Shown here piece by piece: positions 16,789-25,338 of a DNA stretch of 64,000 nucleotides. The translations under genes and the position numbers were made by a program. Source of the DNA: Gordonia hydrophobica NBRC 16057 (GTDB taxonomy: Bacteria > Actinomycetota > Actinomycetes > Mycobacteriales > Mycobacteriaceae); contig NZ_BCWU01000001.1 of the NCBI RefSeq assembly GCF_001592365.1, positions 186,001 through 250,000 of the forward strand, read 5' to 3'. Numbering within the stretch: position 1 is the stretch's first letter; each line of letters begins with the position of its first letter. The notes below the pieces were generated by a model. It did not search any database and was not told the origin of the DNA. It worked only from the letters and a program-made list of their open reading frames with translations.

Positions 16789-16808
16789 GCCTGCTGCGTG
16801 CACCCGGC
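16789..16808. repeat. Element hairpin repeat, copy 3
   Basis: GCCTGCTGCGTGCACCCGGC, 27 bp from the integrase stop codon. It differs from copy 2 at one base that would open one pair of the stem. Third intergenic copy within the element. Confidence 0.6.
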
Positions 16809-16834
16809 CGGGGCCTGTGCTCGCGCCTACGCGA

Positions 16835-18424
16835 TCAGGTGGGTAGCTGCCCGTCGTCCTCGCCGTGGAAGCGCAGCTGCACCGTCTTCTCGTCGAAGCC
16901 CTTGCGTCCGCGCGGGTGGTGGAACAGCCGGACCTCGCACAGCGCGTCGATCACCGATCGCTTGATCCCGAGGTCGGCGGCGTCGAACGCGGCGACCGGG
17001 TCGTGGGCGCCGAGCACGCTGCCCACGACGGCGTCGGCGGCGAGCCTGGTGCGCTCGGACTCCAGCGCGGCGATCGCGGACTGCGCCTTCTCCCGCACGC
17101 GCTTGAGATCGCGGCCCTCGATCACCTCGTCGTCGTAGTCGCGCTGGGCGCGGGCGATCTTAGCCCGGTGCGTTCCGATCTCCTCGCGGATCTGGGCCAT
17201 TCGCGGCTCGTCGCGGGAGGGGAGCAGGTCGGCCAGGTCTTCCCGGCCGAGTCGGTAGCGGACTGCGGTCGACACGTAGTGGTCGATCAGCTCGCGTGAG
17301 CGCATGATGTGCCCGGCGCATCGGTACCGGCCAGAGTGGGCCCTCACCCGCTCGCCGCACAGCCCGCAGCGGTACAGCCCGCTCCCGAGGTGCCTGCGGT
17401 CGGTGCCTCCGCGGTTGGTCACACGCTCGGGCGCATCGAGCTTGTCCTGCACGTCCGACCAGACGCCCTCGTCGACCAGCGGCTCCCACTGCCCGCGGAC
17501 TGGCTCGCCGGCCTCGTCGCGCAGGATCGACGCGCGCCAGCTGCGCCGCTTGCCGCCGTCGGGTTGCTCGGTCTTGGGCGTGTAGGTGGAGTACCCGGCG
17601 TACCTGGGATTCCGCAGGATGCCCAGCACAGTCGACGGTGACCACTCGCCGTCGTCGGGGACCTCCCGGATTCGCTTGCGCTGCTCGGGCGGCAGGGTCT
17701 TGTTCTCCTTTTCGCGGCGGGCGTTGCGCTCGATCATCACCGTGCGTGAGTGCTTGGGTAGTGCAGGCACCGACTCGGGAATCCGCTTCTCGGCCGCGTC
17801 CGGGGGATCGGCCTGGCCCGACAGCGCCGCAGCGATCGCCCGCAGCGACGATCCGGCGGCGAACGCCGAGTAGATGGCCTTGACGGCTTCTGCTTCGTGG
17901 GCGATGACGTGCCCGGCCGTGTCGTAGCCGAGGGGGCGCATGCCCTTGGGTGCGCGGCCCTGCCTGGCTCGCTGGCGCTGCCCGGCGCTCTGGCGTTCGG
18001 CCTTCTGCTCGATCTCGAAGCGGGCGATCGAGCTCATCTGGTCGCCGATCAGCCGACCGGCTGCGTCGGAGAAGTCGAGGTCTGGCCCCTTGACGAACAT
18101 GAGCCGCACCCGGCGTGCCTGGCACGTCTCGATGATCCGCACGCCGTCCTCGCGGTTGCGCTCCAGGCGTGGCCACTCCTGCGCGACGATGGCGTCGATG
18201 TGGCCGGCTCTGACGTCGTGCATCAGCCTCTCGAACTCACCGCGGCGCTTCCTGCCCGTACCGGGCACGTCGTTGTCCATGTACTCGCCGACGAACTGGT
18301 GGCGGTCGCCATTGAACTTGGTCGCTATCGCCTCGCGCTGCCTGGCGACGCCCAGCTCGTTGTGCTCGCGATCGGAGGATATGCGCAGGTAGACGGCGGT
18401 TCGGAGGGGCTTCGTGGCGGCCAT
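16835..18424 (-). CDS. Large serine recombinase (integrase)
   Basis: 529-aa phage-type serine integrase that should catalyse integration and excision of the element. The catalytic serine is in V-Y-L-R-I-S-S-D-R-E (about residues 12-21). The resolvase core continues to about 150, followed by the recombinase domain (P-L-G-Y-D...) and a zinc ribbon C-G-L-C-G-E-R...Y-R-C-A-G-H near residue 345. A coiled coil precedes the C-terminus. ATG 18424 is preferred because the core similarity starts there. The 5' end faces the right edge of the element, and a 27-bp repeated sequence sits 40 bp upstream. This is where an attachment site is expected. Confidence 0.85.
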   Translation of the reverse strand: MAATKPLRTAVYLRISSDREHNELGVARQREAIATKFNGDRHQFVGEYMDNDVPGTGRKRRGEFERLMHDVRAGHIDAIVAQEWPRLERNREDGVRIIETCQARRVRLMFVKGPDLDFSDAAGRLIGDQMSSIARFEIEQKAERQSAGQRQRARQGRAPKGMRPLGYDTAGHVIAHEAEAVKAIYSAFAAGSSLRAIAAALSGQADPPDAAEKRIPESVPALPKHSRTVMIERNARREKENKTLPPEQRKRIREVPDDGEWSPSTVLGILRNPRYAGYSTYTPKTEQPDGGKRRSWRASILRDEAGEPVRGQWEPLVDEGVWSDVQDKLDAPERVTNRGGTDRRHLGSGLYRCGLCGERVRAHSGRYRCAGHIMRSRELIDHYVSTAVRYRLGREDLADLLPSRDEPRMAQIREEIGTHRAKIARAQRDYDDEVIEGRDLKRVREKAQSAIAALESERTRLAADAVVGSVLGAHDPVAAFDAADLGIKRSVIDALCEVRLFHHPRGRKGFDEKTVQLRFHGEDDGQLPT

Positions 18425-18463
18425 GCCCACCAGTTTACGCCTCATGTTTATCAGCTACGGAAT

Positions 18464-18490
18464 GTAGTGGAGTTCCGCTTCAACGTGTAG
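18464..18490. repeat. 27-bp near-direct repeat, left copy (possible att or operator)
   Basis: Matches 23 of 27 bases with 19392-19418, including the unbroken core GTGGAGTTCCG. It lies between the integrase start and mntA. It could be an attachment site remnant or a promoter/operator shared by the two toxin-antitoxin loci. Confidence 0.55.
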
Positions 18491-18533
18491 TCGCGTCCTG
18501 CTGATCCGGTGAGGGCAGCGGTACCCTGGAGGC

Positions 18534-18863
18534 ATGTCACAGAGCACCTTGACGCCCGAGACGCTCGCGCTTCGCGAGCTCATCGACGCGCGTCGTGAGG
18601 AGTTCCAGGTGCTTCTCGATCGCTACGGTGCGACAAACCCGAAGCTGTTCGGATCGGTCGCGCGCGGTACCGCCGACGCTGGCTCTGACATCGACATCCT
18701 CGTCGAGATGGATCCGGCCGACGGCAACCTGCTGATGAGGGCGTCGGGATTGATGGAGGAGGCGAGGTCTCTGTTCGGTCGCGACGACGTCGATGTGTTC
18801 CCCATCCAGTTGCTGAAGCGACCGGTGTCGGCCTCTGCTCTCGCTGACGCGGTGGCGTTGTGA
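18534..18863 (+). CDS. mntA: MntA-type nucleotidyltransferase antitoxin
   Basis: 109-aa minimal nucleotidyltransferase with the G-S-x10-D-I-D motif (GSVARGTADAGSDID, about residues 40-54). In the known hepT-mntA systems this protein transfers AMP groups to the HEPN toxin and silences it. The GTGA overlap with the next gene couples production of antitoxin and toxin. Located just outside the integrase; it likely stabilises the element or its insertion site. Confidence 0.85.
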   Translation: MSQSTLTPETLALRELIDARREEFQVLLDRYGATNPKLFGSVARGTADAGSDIDILVEMDPADGNLLMRASGLMEEARSLFGRDDVDVFPIQLLKRPVSASALADAVAL

Positions 18864-19189
18864 GTCGCAAGCCCGCCCATCGCATTGCTGATGTGCTCGA
18901 GGCGGTCGAGCGCTGTCAGCGGTACATCGTCGCGCTCGACGGCGACGTCGATCTCGTGCAGATGGCCGGGGATGCGATCGAACGAAACCTGCAGATCATC
19001 GGCGAAGCCGTGAACCATCTGCCGATGGATATCACCGAGGCTCACCCGGAGATCGCTTGGCCGCAGATCCGTGGGTTCCGCAACATCCTTGTCCACCAGT
19101 ACTTCGGCGTCGATGCCGAGATCGTGCGCGAGGTCGTGGAGACCTACCTGCCGCCACTCGCCGAGGCGCTGAGGACTCACGTGGATTGA
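18860..19189 (+). CDS. hepT: HepT-type HEPN ribonuclease toxin
   Basis: 109-aa HEPN-domain protein with the catalytic/AMPylation motif R-x4-H-x-Y as R-N-I-L-V-H-Q-Y (about residues 74-81). The family cleaves RNA when not modified by MntA. The GTG start overlaps the mntA stop by 4 nt. The first helix (ADVLEAVERCQRYIVAL) and the G-D-A-I-E-R-N-L-Q-I-I-G-E-A segment are typical. Confidence 0.85.
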   Translation: MSRKPAHRIADVLEAVERCQRYIVALDGDVDLVQMAGDAIERNLQIIGEAVNHLPMDITEAHPEIAWPQIRGFRNILVHQYFGVDAEIVREVVETYLPPLAEALRTHVD

Positions 19190-19391
19190 CCTCCCGTACA
19201 TGCTGGGCGACCAGTGCGTGAATCGCCGCCGCCTTCGGCGAGGCCGCGGGCCTGCCCTCCGCTACGAGGCGCTCTCGGAGAGAGATCCACGTACTCACGC
19301 TTCGTGTTGTCCAGACCGGACTGGGAACAACGCTAGGACGCGCCGCCCGGCGTATCCCCGCAGTTCAGGGGTTGTTCCTATCTGTGGTGAC

Positions 19392-19424
19392 GTGGTGGAG
19401 TTCCGATTTAACGTCTAGCGTTAA
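19392..19424. promoter_or_regulatory. Second 27-bp repeat copy with a palindromic operator
   Basis: The repeat copy at 19392-19418 runs into TTAACG-TCTAG-CGTTAA (19408-19424), a perfect 6-bp inverted repeat suited to binding a HigA dimer. In higBA operons the antitoxin represses its own promoter through such a site. Here the operator abuts the surviving part of higB directly. Confidence 0.6.
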
Positions 19425-19623
19425 GGTAGCACTGCGCAAGCTTCGCCAGATTGGATCCGCGGGGGTGCTCGAAGACCTCCGCGTCCCACCAGGCAACCGG
19501 CTCGAAGCTCTCAAGGGGGATCGCGTCGGGCAACACAGCATCAGGATCAACGACCAGCGGCGGATCTGTTTCGTATGGACGGCCGCTGGACCGGAGGAGG
19601 TGCAGATCGTTGACTACCACTGA
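19423..19623 (+). pseudogene. higB: higB toxin gene lacking its 5' end
   Basis: Sixty-six codons match the RelE-fold HigB toxin from K-V-A-L-R-K-L onward: [19 protein letters not shown], then [13 protein letters not shown] and the terminal VEIVDYH-like V-Q-I-V-D-Y-H. Full-length relatives are about 90 aa and begin with roughly 25 more residues including a start codon; these are absent and replaced by the operator sequence. It is probably inactive. A frame can be extended to TTG 19372 but gives an unrelated N-terminus. Confidence 0.75.
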
Positions 19624-20005
19624 CAGGATCGAGCCGATCCACCTTGGTGAGGTCCTCATGGAGGACTTCATCGAGGGCTTCGGCATCACACAGAACAAGC
19701 TCGCCGTCTCGATCGGGGTGCCGCCGCGGCGAATCAACGAGATCGTGCACGGCAAGCGGGGTCTCTCTGCGGACACCGCGTTGAGGCTCGCGAAGTACTT
19801 TGGCACCTCGGCTGAGTTCTGGATCAACCTGCAGAGTCAGTATGAGCTCGATCGTGCAGAGGACCTGGCAGGGGAGCAGATCGCCGCGATCACCCCCCTT
19901 GGAGGTGGCATGACCATGCCGTCCTCGACTGTGAAGCCGTGTCGGACGAACATGGAGTCCAGCACGTCGAGCACGGCCTACTCGGTGGGAATGCTCTACA
20001 CCTAG
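19610..20005 (+). CDS. higA: HigA antitoxin with an altered C-terminus
   Basis: 131-aa XRE-family antitoxin: [11 protein letters not shown], then the helix-turn-helix [40 protein letters not shown] and F-W-I-N-L-Q. Family members normally stop just after I-A-A-I-T-P-L; here about 35 extra residues follow, suggesting a small indel or rearrangement at the 3' end. The TTG start at 19610 overlaps higB by 14 nt, the standard arrangement. It may still bind the operator although its toxin is broken. Confidence 0.75.
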   Translation: MTTTDRIEPIHLGEVLMEDFIEGFGITQNKLAVSIGVPPRRINEIVHGKRGLSADTALRLAKYFGTSAEFWINLQSQYELDRAEDLAGEQIAAITPLGGGMTMPSSTVKPCRTNMESSTSSTAYSVGMLYT

Positions 20006-20075
20006 TATTCGTGCGAACGTGGGTGACCGCGTCCACAGTGCGGTGAGGCTTTACCTCGTCGCCTCGATGAGGGCC

Positions 20076-20447
20076 TCAGGGATGCATGGTGAGGACGGTC
20101 TGAACCAGTGGCTCGCCCTCGTGTGACCAGATGTAGATCTCGTCGCTCCCGGGGAGCAGGATGAGTGCGTCGCCGGTCCCATCCTCGGCGATCGCGACGG
20201 CGCCAGACGGGAAATCCGCCTGCTCGCGGGCGGACTCGGTCTCCCGAACGATGTCGTTAGCGGTTCGGGTCAATCGCTTGCGGTCGGTGTCGTCGCGGAC
20301 CGGATGCAGAATCCATCCGTCGCGCCGGTCGTCTTCGACCTCACCACCGTTGTCCGCCATGAGTCGTTCGCGCAACACGGAGGGGAGTTGTCGGCCGAGC
20401 TTTTCCTCGGCGATTCGGATTCGGTCCTCGGAGACGGGGAAGGCCAT
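20076..20447 (-). CDS. SMI1/KNR4 (SUKH)-like immunity protein
   Basis: 123-aa protein beginning MAFPVSEDRIRIAEEKLGRQ-L-P, the typical SUKH opening, followed by L-R-E-R-L-M-A-D-N-G-G and a later beta-rich part ending in L-I-L-L-P-G-S-D-E-I-Y-I-W. SUKH proteins often neutralise contact-dependent or polymorphic toxins. No toxin gene is visible nearby. Confidence 0.7.
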   Translation of the reverse strand: MAFPVSEDRIRIAEEKLGRQLPSVLRERLMADNGGEVEDDRRDGWILHPVRDDTDRKRLTRTANDIVRETESAREQADFPSGAVAIAEDGTGDALILLPGSDEIYIWSHEGEPLVQTVLTMHP

Positions 20448-20545
20448 GCCGCAATGCTATGTCGCCTTGGGCGACGCTGCTTGACGAGCGAGCTGCGGCA
20501 TTCCGCCGACGCGCGACGCAGGTTCGAGTGGGGGAGGATGTGCAC

Positions 20546-20734
20546 ATGGCTATGGATCAAACGTTGGAGCTCGTCGAGGACGTCGTCGAAGGCCTCAAAC
20601 GCGGTGGGGTCGCCGAGTCGGCATCGGCGTTCTCGGTCGGGAAGTGTGATGACGGAACAGTAGTAGAAGTCGACACCGGCGATCCCGACATGATCTACAT
20701 CGTCACGGTCACCAGTACCGAGCGCGTCGACTGA
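20546..20734 (+). CDS. Hypothetical 62-aa protein
   Basis: Starts at ATG 20546 with GGGGGAGG 7-8 nt upstream. The N-terminal helix (TLELVEDVVEGLKRG) is followed by beta strands (VVEVDTGDPDMIYIVTV). No recognised family. Its place between immunity-like genes suggests a related role. Confidence 0.55.
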   Translation: MAMDQTLELVEDVVEGLKRGGVAESASAFSVGKCDDGTVVEVDTGDPDMIYIVTVTSTERVD

Positions 20735-20752
20735 CGGGTGCGGCGCGCTCGA

Positions 20753-21424
20753 TCAGCTGTACGCAGAGACCACGGTGACGGTGCTCGTCGTGGCTTTGAA
20801 CAGGTGGATCTCGTCGTTGCCGTCGGTGAAGAACTCCGATCCGATGATCATTCCGAGTCGGTGATCGTCGTCGAACGGGTCGTCCTCGCCCTCGAGTGAC
20901 TCCTCGAGCATGGACTCGTCGACCTCGTGCACCACCGGGCTCGGATCGGGGTCGGCCCAGCCTTCGATGACGTGGCGGAACTGGTTGAACGTCCCACTCG
21001 AGGTGAAGATGAGCCGGTTGACCGCGAAGCAGTAGAACGTGGTCAGGAAGTATTCGAGATCTAGATCTTCGGACGCCAGGTGCGAGACCTGATCCTCGAG
21101 CTTCTGCACGTACTCGCCGGACCGGAGTTCGTCCGCCAGGTACTGCTCGCCGTGGTGGGCGAAGTCGGCGTCGAGCGCCGCGAAGAGCGGCCGCGCACCG
21201 TCCGCGCCCTGGAAGGCCGACGCGTCGTCGACGAGTGAGTAACGCCCGCCCTCCAAGCGGAACTCGGTGGTCACGGATTCGTCTGCGCGCCACAGACCGG
21301 TCGACGAGACGAAGTGGAAGTCCTGTCCGTCGTCTGTGGTGAGGGTGCACAGCGGGTAGAAGATGCCCAGCGCCTCATCGGTGGCGAAGACCGAATCGTA
21401 GGCGGGGTACAGCGTCAGCGTCAT
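20753..21424 (-). CDS. Hypothetical acidic protein in the immunity-like cluster
   Basis: 223-aa soluble, acidic protein, no recognised family. The aromatic-rich middle (EYFLTTFYCFAVNRLIF) and the C-terminal beta-rich segment (GMIIGSEFF...IHLFKATTSTVTVV) suggest a folded single-domain protein. ATG 21424 is preferred over the longer frame because GGAGA lies 8 nt upstream. The composition resembles immunity proteins, but this is a weak inference. Confidence 0.55.
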   Translation of the reverse strand: MTLTLYPAYDSVFATDEALGIFYPLCTLTTDDGQDFHFVSSTGLWRADESVTTEFRLEGGRYSLVDDASAFQGADGARPLFAALDADFAHHGEQYLADELRSGEYVQKLEDQVSHLASEDLDLEYFLTTFYCFAVNRLIFTSSGTFNQFRHVIEGWADPDPSPVVHEVDESMLEESLEGEDDPFDDDHRLGMIIGSEFFTDGNDEIHLFKATTSTVTVVSAYS

Positions 21425-21596
21425 CAGAAGATCTCCGTCTCGAGTGCGGCACCCAGTCACTCTGTCTCCTGGGTATGGGTGATTCCGGACCGGCGGATCG
21501 CATGATCGCAGTCCTTGTTCAAGCTCGTCGCAAAGGGATTCTGCCACGGTGATCACGATCGTGAAGGGCGAGCGGAGCCGGACGTACAGTGGGCGC

Positions 21597-22517
21597 ATGC
21601 GGCGAGACGTGGCGGACTACATCGACCCGGCGGTGCTCGCGCTCGTCGCCGAATCGCGGGAGTTCTACGAGCGTCGTCCGCCCGGCCGCGGTCCGACGAA
21701 CGCGAACGAACTGCTCGAACTCCGCGCCGCCGCGCCGCCACCGTCGGAGTGCGCGCCACCTCCGTCCATCGAGACGGTCCGAGCGGATGGACGATGTACG
21801 ACGGTGCGCATCCACGTACCGGCAGACGGCCGTCGACCGCGCGGCGTGCTCCTCGAAATCCACACCGGTGGTTTCTATTCCGGGTCGGCCGCCGCGAGCG
21901 ATGTCCGGAACAGGCGATTGGTCGATGCGCTCAATGTGGCGGTGGTGAGCGTGGACTATCGGCTCGCTCCCGAGAATCCGTGGCCGGCCGCACCCGATGA
22001 TTGCGAGGCGGCAGCGCTGTGGTTGATCGAGCACGCCGCCGCCCGCTTCGGCACGTCCCGCCTGGGCATGATGGGATTCTCGGCGGGTTCGACGCTCGTC
22101 CTCGCGACCTTGGTGCGGCTGCGCGACCGAGGAGTGCGGGCGTTCGACGGGGCGGTGGTCGAGTGCGGCACGTACGACCTGTCCGCGACTACACCGGCCG
22201 GGAGACTGATCGCCGACGAGTACTTTCTGCAGGCGTACGCCGGTGACGCGCCGGACCGCACGGTTCCTGACCTCTCGCCGATCTTCGCGCGTCTGCAGTC
22301 CCTCCCACCGATCCTGATGGTCATCGGCGAAGACGACGTACTACTGGAGGACAACCTCGCCATGGCCGACCGGCTCGCCGCGGCGGGCGGCGACGTCGAG
22401 GTGCGGGTCTATCCTGCGTCGCCGCACGCCTTTTCGCGACATCCGACCGCGATGGCTCGCGCAGCGGCGGACGGGATTGACGAATGGATTCAGTCTCGGA
22501 TTCTGGCACCCTCGTGA
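21597..22517 (+). CDS. Alpha/beta hydrolase (hormone-sensitive-lipase type)
   Basis: 306-aa esterase-like hydrolase. The oxyanion motif is H-T-G-G (residues about 86-89) in place of the usual HGGG. The nucleophile elbow is G-F-S-A-G-S, the acid lies in G-E-D-D-V-L-L-E-D-N, and the catalytic histidine in S-P-H-A-F-S. The D-Y-R-L-A-P-E motif is diagnostic of the HSL group. The substrate is unknown, probably a small acyl ester. ATG 21597 is preferred; GTG 21549 is an alternative. Confidence 0.8.
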   Translation: MRRDVADYIDPAVLALVAESREFYERRPPGRGPTNANELLELRAAAPPPSECAPPPSIETVRADGRCTTVRIHVPADGRRPRGVLLEIHTGGFYSGSAAASDVRNRRLVDALNVAVVSVDYRLAPENPWPAAPDDCEAAALWLIEHAAARFGTSRLGMMGFSAGSTLVLATLVRLRDRGVRAFDGAVVECGTYDLSATTPAGRLIADEYFLQAYAGDAPDRTVPDLSPIFARLQSLPPILMVIGEDDVLLEDNLAMADRLAAAGGDVEVRVYPASPHAFSRHPTAMARAAADGIDEWIQSRILAPS

Positions 22518-22602
22518 GCCCGAGCAGCGAGAGCCCGAGCAGCGACCTCATGATCGCTGTGTCACGCCAGACGTGTGCAGCCGGTCCTGACACAATGCAG
22601 AC

Positions 22603-23136
22603 GTGCGCTCACATCTCGATGGAATCGGTGACCTGCGATTCGACGACACCACCGGCCGGTATTTCACCAGCCGCCTCCACGTCGAGGCGTTCGGCGGGGA
22701 CTGTGAGTTCTCGCTCGACGAGTTCGAGGACGAACAAGAGGCCGATGTCGTCCGGCGCATCAGGAACTTCTGCGCCATCGATCGCTCGGTCCTCACCGAC
22801 GCGACCGACGCGTTGTTCGCCTACTACCGCGACGTGGCTCACGCCCTCGACTTCGACGAGGAGGTGGTGCCGGTGCTGACCCGGGACCAGGTGTGGTCGA
22901 ACGTGGTGTTCAATCGACGGCCGCACGTCGAGTTCGAGGACGGACACTGGTATGTGACCAGCGAGGAGGAGTGCTCGTGGGAAGAAGAGCACGGCCTGCA
23001 GTTGGTGTTTACCGATGGCGTCGCCCTCACCCGCGTCGGTGCTTACGACGGTCACCTCACCCATCGTTCGGCCTGGGGGAAGGGCTACGAGATACCCGAC
23101 GGAGCCGTCTACTGGTCGCCCACTTCGGAGAAGTGA
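22603..23136 (+). CDS. Hypothetical protein, DUF6985-like
   Basis: 177-aa acidic protein beginning with GTG. The pattern (a first beta domain, F-E-D-E-Q-E-A-D-V, then V-W-S-N-V-V-F and a glycine/aspartate-rich end with A-Y-D-G-H-L) resembles DUF6985 proteins, a group often found with toxin immunity genes. I am unsure of the family. It is the last member of the small cluster from 20076. Confidence 0.45.
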   Translation: MRSHLDGIGDLRFDDTTGRYFTSRLHVEAFGGDCEFSLDEFEDEQEADVVRRIRNFCAIDRSVLTDATDALFAYYRDVAHALDFDEEVVPVLTRDQVWSNVVFNRRPHVEFEDGHWYVTSEEECSWEEEHGLQLVFTDGVALTRVGAYDGHLTHRSAWGKGYEIPDGAVYWSPTSEK

Positions 23137-23246
23137 GCGGACTGCAAGCGGAGGTGACCGCGAATGAGGCGGTCCGACTTCAGCGCGGCGTCAGGACGAC
23201 GGTCGACCCGTCGTGCGCTCCTGTCAGGGCCGCTCTCATCGCGGCT

Positions 23247-24140
23247 TCAATGTTTGCGCTGCGACGACGCACCGGATGGATCCGCGGCCCATATCCGGAG
23301 CAGTTGCAGCGCGTCGAAGGATGGACTGCCGGGCTCGGTGCCGTACGTCATCAGCGACAAGTCGGGGTCGGCGGGCAGCAGCAGCTTCTCGTAGGGCAGG
23401 TCGAGTCGGCCGACGACGGGGTGGTTGATCATCTTCATACCGGTGGAGTGACGATGCACGTCGTGGGTCGCCCACCGTCGGCGGAAGTCCGCGCTGTGGC
23501 AGTGCAGCTCATCGATGAGCGCACGCAGGTCCTCGTCGTTGGGGCGCAGACCGTGCTCGGTGCGAAGGATCGCGACGCCCTTGGCGGCGACGTCGTCCCA
23601 GTCCACCCAGAAAGCGCGGGATGCTTCTTCGTCGAGAAAGCAGAATCGGGCGGTGTTGGTCGGGTGCGGGAACGACTCGTACATCGGCGCGTACAGGGCG
23701 CGACCGAGGTCGTTGGCCGCCACCACATCCAACCGCTTGTTGACGATGTAGGCAGGCACATCGGAGAGGGCGTCGAGCAGGCGCTGCAGCTCCGGACGGA
23801 CGGCCATTGTCGACCGCGTCGCGCGCGTGTGACCGTCCGCGTCGTCGGTGGAAGCAGTGAGACGTTTGAGGTGCTCGCGCTCGATGTCGTTGAGCCGAAG
23901 CACGCGCGCGATGGCGTTGATCACCGCGGCCGTCGCGCCTGATGCGTCGCCACGCTCGATCTTCGTGTAGTACTCGACGCTCACCCCGGCCAGGAGTGCC
24001 ACTTCCTCCCGGCGCAGCCCTTTGACGCGCCGACGTCCGTGGTCGGGGATGCCGACATCGCCGGGCGTCAGTCGTTCCCGTCGGCTCACCAGGAAGTTGC
24101 GCACCTGAGTGCGTAGGTCCTCTGAGCTCGTCTGTCCCAT
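23247..24140 (-). CDS. MmyB-like XRE transcriptional regulator
   Basis: 297-aa regulator. The N-terminal helix-turn-helix G-L-R-R-E-E-V-A-L-L-A-G-V-S-V-E-Y-Y-T-K-I-E-R-G (about residues 42-65) is followed by the MmyB ligand-binding domain (from about 105) with A-N-D-L-G-R-A-L-Y-A-P. These proteins are thought to bind fatty-acyl ligands. It is divergent from an aldo-keto reductase (24399) across a 258-bp intergenic region and probably controls it, a common pairing in Actinobacteria. Confidence 0.85.
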   Translation of the reverse strand: MGQTSSEDLRTQVRNFLVSRRERLTPGDVGIPDHGRRRVKGLRREEVALLAGVSVEYYTKIERGDASGATAAVINAIARVLRLNDIEREHLKRLTASTDDADGHTRATRSTMAVRPELQRLLDALSDVPAYIVNKRLDVVAANDLGRALYAPMYESFPHPTNTARFCFLDEEASRAFWVDWDDVAAKGVAILRTEHGLRPNDEDLRALIDELHCHSADFRRRWATHDVHRHSTGMKMINHPVVGRLDLPYEKLLLPADPDLSLMTYGTEPGSPSFDALQLLRIWAADPSGASSQRKH

Positions 24141-24398
24141 GACTGACCAACCCCTCTCGCGTCTGTTCGACGGCCGGAACCCGGGATGAGCGGGGGCGAC
24201 CTGTCGCTCGATGACGGTACGCCGACCGGTCGTCGCGAGACAGTCCCTCGGAGTACCCCCTATGCAGTGAGACTGCCTCGACCAAGCCGAACCTGGTGAA
24301 GTCGGAGTCATGGTTCACGATGACCACTCTCACCGGTCCCGCCCCGGATCCGCGATCCCGGCGCTCCACCCCAGAACTCCACGAAAGGAAGGCTCCCG

Positions 24399-25289
24399 AT
24401 GACCGTCCCGATGATCACGTTGAACGACGGGGTCGAGATCCCGCAGCTCGGCTTCGGCACCATGAACCTCGCTGCTGTCCGCGACGACAGTCCGGCCAGC
24501 CACGAGACCACGGCGCAGGGCGTCGAGGCCGCGATCGCCGCCGGCTACCGCCATTTCGACACCGCCCAGATGTACGCCAACGAGAAGGGCCTCGGCCTCG
24601 GTATCGAACGCTCCGGCGTGCCCCGAGAAGCGTTCTTCCTCACCAGCAAACTCGGCAACGGCAGCCACCGCCCCGACGACGTGCGCCGCAGCTTCGAGCA
24701 GACCCTGCGCAACCTCAACGTCGACCGGCTCGACTTGTTCCTGATGCACTGGCCGACCCCGACGCTGTATGGCGGGGACTACGTCTCCACGTGGCGTGCC
24801 ATGACCGACCTGGTGGACGAGGGGCTGCTGCGCTCGGCCGGCGTGTCGAACTTCAACGCCGACCACCTGCGGCGGATCATCGAGGAGACTGGCCGGGTGC
24901 CTTCGGTGGACCAGGTCGAGGTCTACCCGTACTTCGCCAACCGCACCACCGCCGATGCCTGCGCAGGCCACGGCGTCGCGGTCGAGGCCTGGAGCCCGCT
25001 CGGCCAGGCGACCATCCTCGACGATCCGACCATCGGCGAGATCGCCCGTGCCCACGACCGAACACCGGCCGACGCGGTGCTGCGCTGGCACCTCCAGCAG
25101 GGTCGCATCGTGATCCCGAAGACCGCGACGCCGGCCCGGATGGCGCAGAACATCGCCGTGTTCGACTTCGAGCTCGCACCCGCGGAGCTCGCCGCGATCG
25201 ACGCGCTGGACCGCGGCGAGGTCGGCCGCCGCGGACCCGACCCCGACACTTTCGACTGGGTTCCCACCTCGGCGCGACCTCAGCGTTGA
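24399..25289 (+). CDS. Aldo/keto reductase
   Basis: 296-aa NADPH-dependent (beta/alpha)8 oxidoreductase of the AKR5-like group (2,5-diketo-gluconate reductase relatives). The catalytic tetrad is visible: Asp in F-D-T-A-Q-M-Y, Tyr in the same motif, Lys in T-S-K-L and His in L-M-H-W-P. The NADPH-binding end has I-P-K-T-A. The start has AAGGAAGG upstream. Forty-nine bp separate it from a second reductase in the same direction. Confidence 0.9.
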   Translation: MTVPMITLNDGVEIPQLGFGTMNLAAVRDDSPASHETTAQGVEAAIAAGYRHFDTAQMYANEKGLGLGIERSGVPREAFFLTSKLGNGSHRPDDVRRSFEQTLRNLNVDRLDLFLMHWPTPTLYGGDYVSTWRAMTDLVDEGLLRSAGVSNFNADHLRRIIEETGRVPSVDQVEVYPYFANRTTADACAGHGVAVEAWSPLGQATILDDPTIGEIARAHDRTPADAVLRWHLQQGRIVIPKTATPARMAQNIAVFDFELAPAELAAIDALDRGEVGRRGPDPDTFDWVPTSARPQR

Positions 25290-25338
25290 CCATCGACTCC
25301 CCGACAGAACAGAGCAGACAGTGAAGAAGGACGATCTC

